A DNA stretch of 64,000 bases from Uranotaenia lowii (taxonomy: Eukaryota > Arthropoda > Insecta > Diptera > Culicidae). This document shows, piece after piece, positions 60,381-64,000 of this stretch. Positions within the stretch are counted from its first letter, which is position 1, and every line of letters starts with the position of its first letter. The notes beneath the pieces were generated by a model. That model was not told the DNA's origin. It worked only from the letters and a program-made list of their open reading frames with translations, and did no database searches. The position numbers were made by a program, and so were the translations under genes. The stretch spans positions 55,362,356 to 55,426,355 of the forward strand of contig NC_073691.1 in assembly GCF_029784155.1 (NCBI RefSeq), read 5' to 3'.

Positions 60381-60506
60381 TTTTTGTTTTTGTTTTTGTT
60401 TTTGTTTTTGTTTTTGTTTTTGTTTTTGTTTTTGTTTTTGTTTTTGTTTTTGTTTTTGTTTTTGTTTTTGTTTTTGTTTTTGTTTTTGTTTTTGTTTTTG
60501 TTTTTG
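60381..60506 (+). repeat. TTTTTG hexamer array, copy B, 21 units
   Basis: 126 bp of TTTTTG units, directly continuing the TTACTG register; far shorter than the 229 units of copy A. Confidence 0.97.
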
Positions 60507-60805
60507 ATTACCAAAATTGAACCGCATGATAGTTTGTCGTAACTTTAATCCCTAGCACTACACAGTTTTCGTGAAATTCCTAATTTTTTAACATTTCTCA
60601 TTTCGTTCATTTCGTTTTATATCCAGTATATCCCAAGTTTGATCTGTTCTTTTCATACAGACGTTTCAAATTATTTCTAGTGAAAAGTTTCCATCTAATT
60701 AAATTTGTTATTCCGATCACACGGTTTCCATTTATGTTCATGATGTGTCAAGCAAGCATAAGCTGCATTTCTATTCAACTAAAATTCAAGTTCCCACACC
60801 GACAG

Positions 60806-62840
60806 GCTGGCTGGAAGATCAGAAAAAATAAGCCGCCTCTTGCTTGAACAACAAACAAATTGGACCGACCGTTCAACTGACAGACCGTGCCCCGATTAGT
60901 GATGGATCCCAAAAATCAAGTCGATGGGTAAAAAGTCACGACCTCTTCCATGACGCGCAGACCAAAACCATCTTCCCCAAGAATGCGTTACGAGCTAACT
61001 GCTGGCTGGCAGACTGAATAAACTGGCTAACTGGCTAAGGATTGATCTGCCCAAGTGACCATCCGCAGCAAATTGGCAATCAATAATTCATACGATTTGT
61101 TGTTGGTCATCATCGAGCATAACGAGCATTTCGAATCGTTACTGATTGTGATGCATGACAGTGTGCAATTCTTTGGCGTTTGCTTCATTCCTAATGATTA
61201 TGTCGTGAAAGCGCAGCAATACAATGTTGAATGAAGATGGATCCGCTTCAAAAAGCTTCAGAATAATGAAACTAATGAAAGCCACATGTGATAAAATCGT
61301 CTATGCTGGATAAAAAAGTTGTTTGTCATATACTTTCCATGCTATAAGTTCGTAAATGTTTCAGTTAAATTTTCCTGAAATTGAAAAAAAATTATCTTAA
61401 TAAACCTCGTTATACCAACACCAACCCTTTTGAATCACATCGTACTTATTTTAGGAATTCAAACGACTGCAAATGGTTATTGACAGTTGATAAATTGTCA
61501 AAGTAAGAATGCTATAAGTCAAAATTTTCCTTTACGAATCTGCACTGAAGAAGCAGGGATAGAAAAAAAAAAAACAAAGATCAAACAATGGGGATGACAA
61601 GTTTGGTTAGTAAAAACAGTAGCTTTTCTCGCTTGGCACATCATCCAATCAATCATTGCTCATTGAAACAACAACTGAATGGAGGTACTCCTACGAATTG
61701 GAATCGAACCGAAAATAAGAAATAAAAAATAATAAATGCCTGTCTGAATGAGGAAAAACAAAATTGGCAGCATCAGCAGTGAGTGAAGGATAAAGTTTGG
61801 TCTCAAAGTTGCAAAAGACTTCCGAATAAATCATAATCTACTAAAGAACTTACCTTCAACGATCGTTATAAAAAAATTATGATTTGATAGACAAAGTCTT
61901 GAAAAAAAACAAAATGCAACAACGTTTTAATTTGTTAAACTATTTGTCACGGTCGCCATGAGAGTATAAGTTTCTAGTGTGAAATTAAAAAAAAAAAAAC
62001 TTTCAAATAAAATTTTACCAAAAAATCTGAAAATCTGCAATAATCATGTCCCCTAAATATCCTCTAATGGTCCGGAAAATCATTCCGATTTGCCACAAAA
62101 TTGTCCAGCTCCCTACCAAGTCGGAAGTTTCAAGTGCCGGGCGTTTAGCATCCTCTATGAAAACATCTGTTTTTGACGACTCGACTATCTTGGCCACTTT
62201 CTTTCGGATGACAGTCTCCCACCCAAAGACACAAACGCGCGCGCAAAAAAACCGACCATACGATTTTTGATGACGAATTGACAGTTTTATTGGTTTCCAT
62301 TCGAAGCAGAAGACGCGACGCGAGTTTGGGACTTGGGAGGATTGAAAAATCGTTCGCTGTCCGACCGCAGACAGCTTCGAACCCAAGTGGGTGGAAAATT
62401 TGCCAAGACAGTGGATAGTTGCAAATCTGCTGCTGCCACTTTTACTCAAGATGGTCATTGGTCATCCATTTTCGTCATCATGGGTGCACAGTTGGGCCAA
62501 ACGGCTAACGACGAAGATTGACTCCCGATGATGGACAATTGCGGGTGTTTTTTTTTGCGAAAAGAATGACAATATTTTCTTATATGTATACTAGTGAAAA
62601 CTTTAATAATGCTGCAAAATCAATATTGATCATGAAATTTTATAAAGTCGTTCCTATAAGGCATTTAGAGTTTGCTTTAGGGAGATGTTATTCTCGTTCT
62701 AAGGTTTCCGTGAAAAAATTTAAGACAAACAACTACCAAACATTGAAGGCACAAGAATAAAACATTTTTTAAAATTAATAGAAAAACTCATCTTTGGAGC
62801 ACAAAATTTATTTTTTAAGTTATATAAAGAGTGTTTGGAT
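60806..62840. other. Stretch without recognised genes
   Basis: Balanced to AT-rich sequence after the duplication. A 147-residue frame on the minus strand (62015-62458) is the longest non-repetitive one here but shows no known domain and overlaps plus-strand frames. Possibly single-copy host DNA. Confidence 0.35.
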
Positions 62841-62849
62841 CAAAAAGTG

Positions 62850-63195
62850 GTAAAATGAAATTGTCCAATATTTTTCGATTAGGCGAAGTTCTGGTGTGAT
62901 GGTAGCGTTCTTATTCTAGGCCCAGCCTGGATGTTTTCAGCGGCATACCATTCCATGGCATTTATTCCTCAATGGCAGGATGCCAAATCTGGCCAAAACA
63001 ACACAGTTAAGTCATGTTTCTTCAGGAAAGGCAACAAACGCTTTTGTTGACACAATCATTCACGTAAATTTCGTGGTTTACGGTCCCGGTTGCAACGAAA
63101 ATGTCCCTTTCAAGCCACAGGAACAGAAAGCTTGCCAAACGAGATATTTTTTGAGAGAGCGTTTTTGTGGGAAAAGTGTTTTACTTTACGGGGCT
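62850..63195 (-). pseudogene. Mariner-type (ITm DD37E) transposase, copy 4, fragment
   Basis: On the minus strand one can read KKYLVWQAFCSCGLKG, then in shifting frames NHEIYVNDCVN, FWPDLASCH (second catalytic Asp), a stop, AMEWYAAENIQ and ELRLIEKYWTI (Glu). It lacks the DNA-binding half and the first Asp, and no inverted repeat was found at either edge. It resembles copy 3 most. Confidence 0.8.
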
Positions 63196-64000
63196 GTATG
63201 AATAGGTCTGTGTAAACAAAGTGTCGATATGTTTAGCGTTAAATATCATTTTTTGATACTTACAAGATCATTATAGGTACATTTGTCTAGATGTTGTTTT
63301 TACCTGAAACAAAAGAAGAAAGTAAATCGATCATTAAAATTTATATAAAATTGATAGTTTTTTTTTATAAAAATTGCTTAACCTTAACCATAGATGAACA
63401 GATGTACAAGTTCGAACAACAAATCTCCAGAAACTTGAAAGCCATTTAAAAAATGACGAAAAACAGTGCCACCTATTGCTTGATTTGTAACTTTTAGATG
63501 GCTCTGTTTCTAGATAGCTTTTTTGGAAGTAAGAATTTTTCGAAAGGGTGCAATGGTATTTAAACTCATAAATAAATAAATCTAAATACATTTAGATAAA
63601 TTGCTCTATATAATTAGATCAACCACAAATATCTTTAAGCAGCACTAGAGAGACTGGCGAACTAACAAACAGATGTACAAGTTTGAATTATAAACTTCCA
63701 GAAACCAGTAAAAAATTTCAAATGCTATCATTTAAACAAGCGCAACCCGATATGATCTCAAAAATAAATAAATTATCATCGAAGTAGAATGGACGTCTTC
63801 AATATATTCACAACAAGGTAAATTTATCTGGTTCATTTTCCTTGTAACTAAAGAGACTAATTATCAACTTTGAAAACGCCAGACGAACAAGTTATTTCAT
63901 CTAGTTGAGCTTAAAATTAGCAATCCAACGAAGCAATTTTGATTCTAGGCTTCTCTGAGCGGGCATTTTCATGGATCATATCTGTTTCTATTAAAACCTT
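63196..64000. repeat. AT-rich end of window with a 271-bp-offset direct repeat
   Basis: AACAGATGTACAAGTT followed by CCAGAAAC occurs at 63397 and again at 63668, and an ATAAATAAAT phrase follows both about 150 and 90 bp later. This is probably an old tandem duplication. No gene is seen. Confidence 0.45.

Larger units (their letters stand above)
58642..60805 (+). repeat. Tandem segmental duplication, unit B
   Basis: 58642-58944 repeats 53973-54275 almost exactly. Unit B then jumps to sequence equivalent to about 55921 in unit A, so some 1.65 kb is missing. It then repeats the decamer switch, both hexamer arrays and the right flank in the same order. The left edge of unit B lies inside the TA-flanked element seen at 53709, showing that the duplication came after that insertion. 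Confidence 0.9.

Noticed and set aside
56448..60542. Apparent 300-600-residue proteins of alternating CY, VT, LL, CF, VF, LF, KQ or NS residues
   Set aside because: Each is a reading of TTACTG or TTTTTG hexamers; every phase is open because neither hexamer contains a stop.
62015..62458. 147-residue minus-strand frame as a gene
   Set aside because: No recognisable domain, no splice or promoter evidence, and overlapping frames on the other strand; kept only as a note on the stretch.

Overview
This window is eukaryotic nuclear DNA from an insect, most likely a mosquito (inference). It is AT-rich and intron/intergenic in character, and no full-length host gene is recognisable. Four decayed mariner-type transposases have a D-to-E spacing of 37 residues. 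That ITm DD37E class is best known from mosquitoes. Nearly everything else identifiable is mobile or tandemly repeated DNA: non-LTR reverse transcriptase fragments, hAT-like non-autonomous elements with 8-bp target duplications, TA-flanked elements, long fold-back elements, and several large simple-sequence arrays.

Layout, 1-20 kb: a 5'-truncated non-LTR reverse transcriptase (2.7-3.85 kb, minus strand) is interrupted by a 61-bp poly(A) retroposon. TA-flanked and hAT-like elements follow (5-8.4 kb), then DD37E copy 1 (8.5-9.5 kb). At 11.4-13.9 kb two reverse transcriptase 3' ends meet tail to tail, and the second is split by DD37E copy 2. hAT-like elements lie at 15.8 and 17.1 kb and a fold-back at 19 kb.

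Layout, 20-45 kb: splice-signal-bounded segments with a weak THAP-like peptide occur near 20 kb. They are followed by a TA-flanked element containing tRNA-like sequence (20.9 kb) and a multi-unit fold-back (25.7-27.35 kb). A 2.8-kb fold-back (29.9-32.6 kb) carries six palindromic GCCATCTTG...CAAGATGGC units and forms part of a nest of hAT-like insertions. A 162-unit TTTATTG array (34.8-35.9 kb) and a tRNA-like/Tc1-like composite (37.8 kb) follow, then DD37E copy 3 with a hAT-like element inside it (38.9-40.6 kb). A hAT relic with transposase remnants spans 44.6-46.6 kb.

Layout, 46.6-64 kb: a 114-bp hairpin element, a minisatellite of five units (47.5-48.2 kb) and a GC-richer stretch with a possible spliced gene (48.9-49.4 kb). 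At 54-60.8 kb a locus built of a TTTTTGTCAA satellite (which flips orientation), a TTACTG hexamer array and a TTTTTG hexamer array has been tandemly duplicated. The two copies have diverged mainly by array length and one deletion. DD37E relic 4 is at 62.9-63.2 kb.

The most distinctive pattern is a set of hAT-like elements with related ends (usually a GTTGCC or GGTGCC core) and 8-bp target duplications. In each, the interior is dominated by one short repeated word (CACAGAA, CCCGGA, TCCTGAT or CCGTAG). The parts do not form a pathway; the window records layered insertions, tandem array growth and segmental duplication. All coordinates and target-duplication calls come from reading the sequence by eye, without alignment software or database searches.
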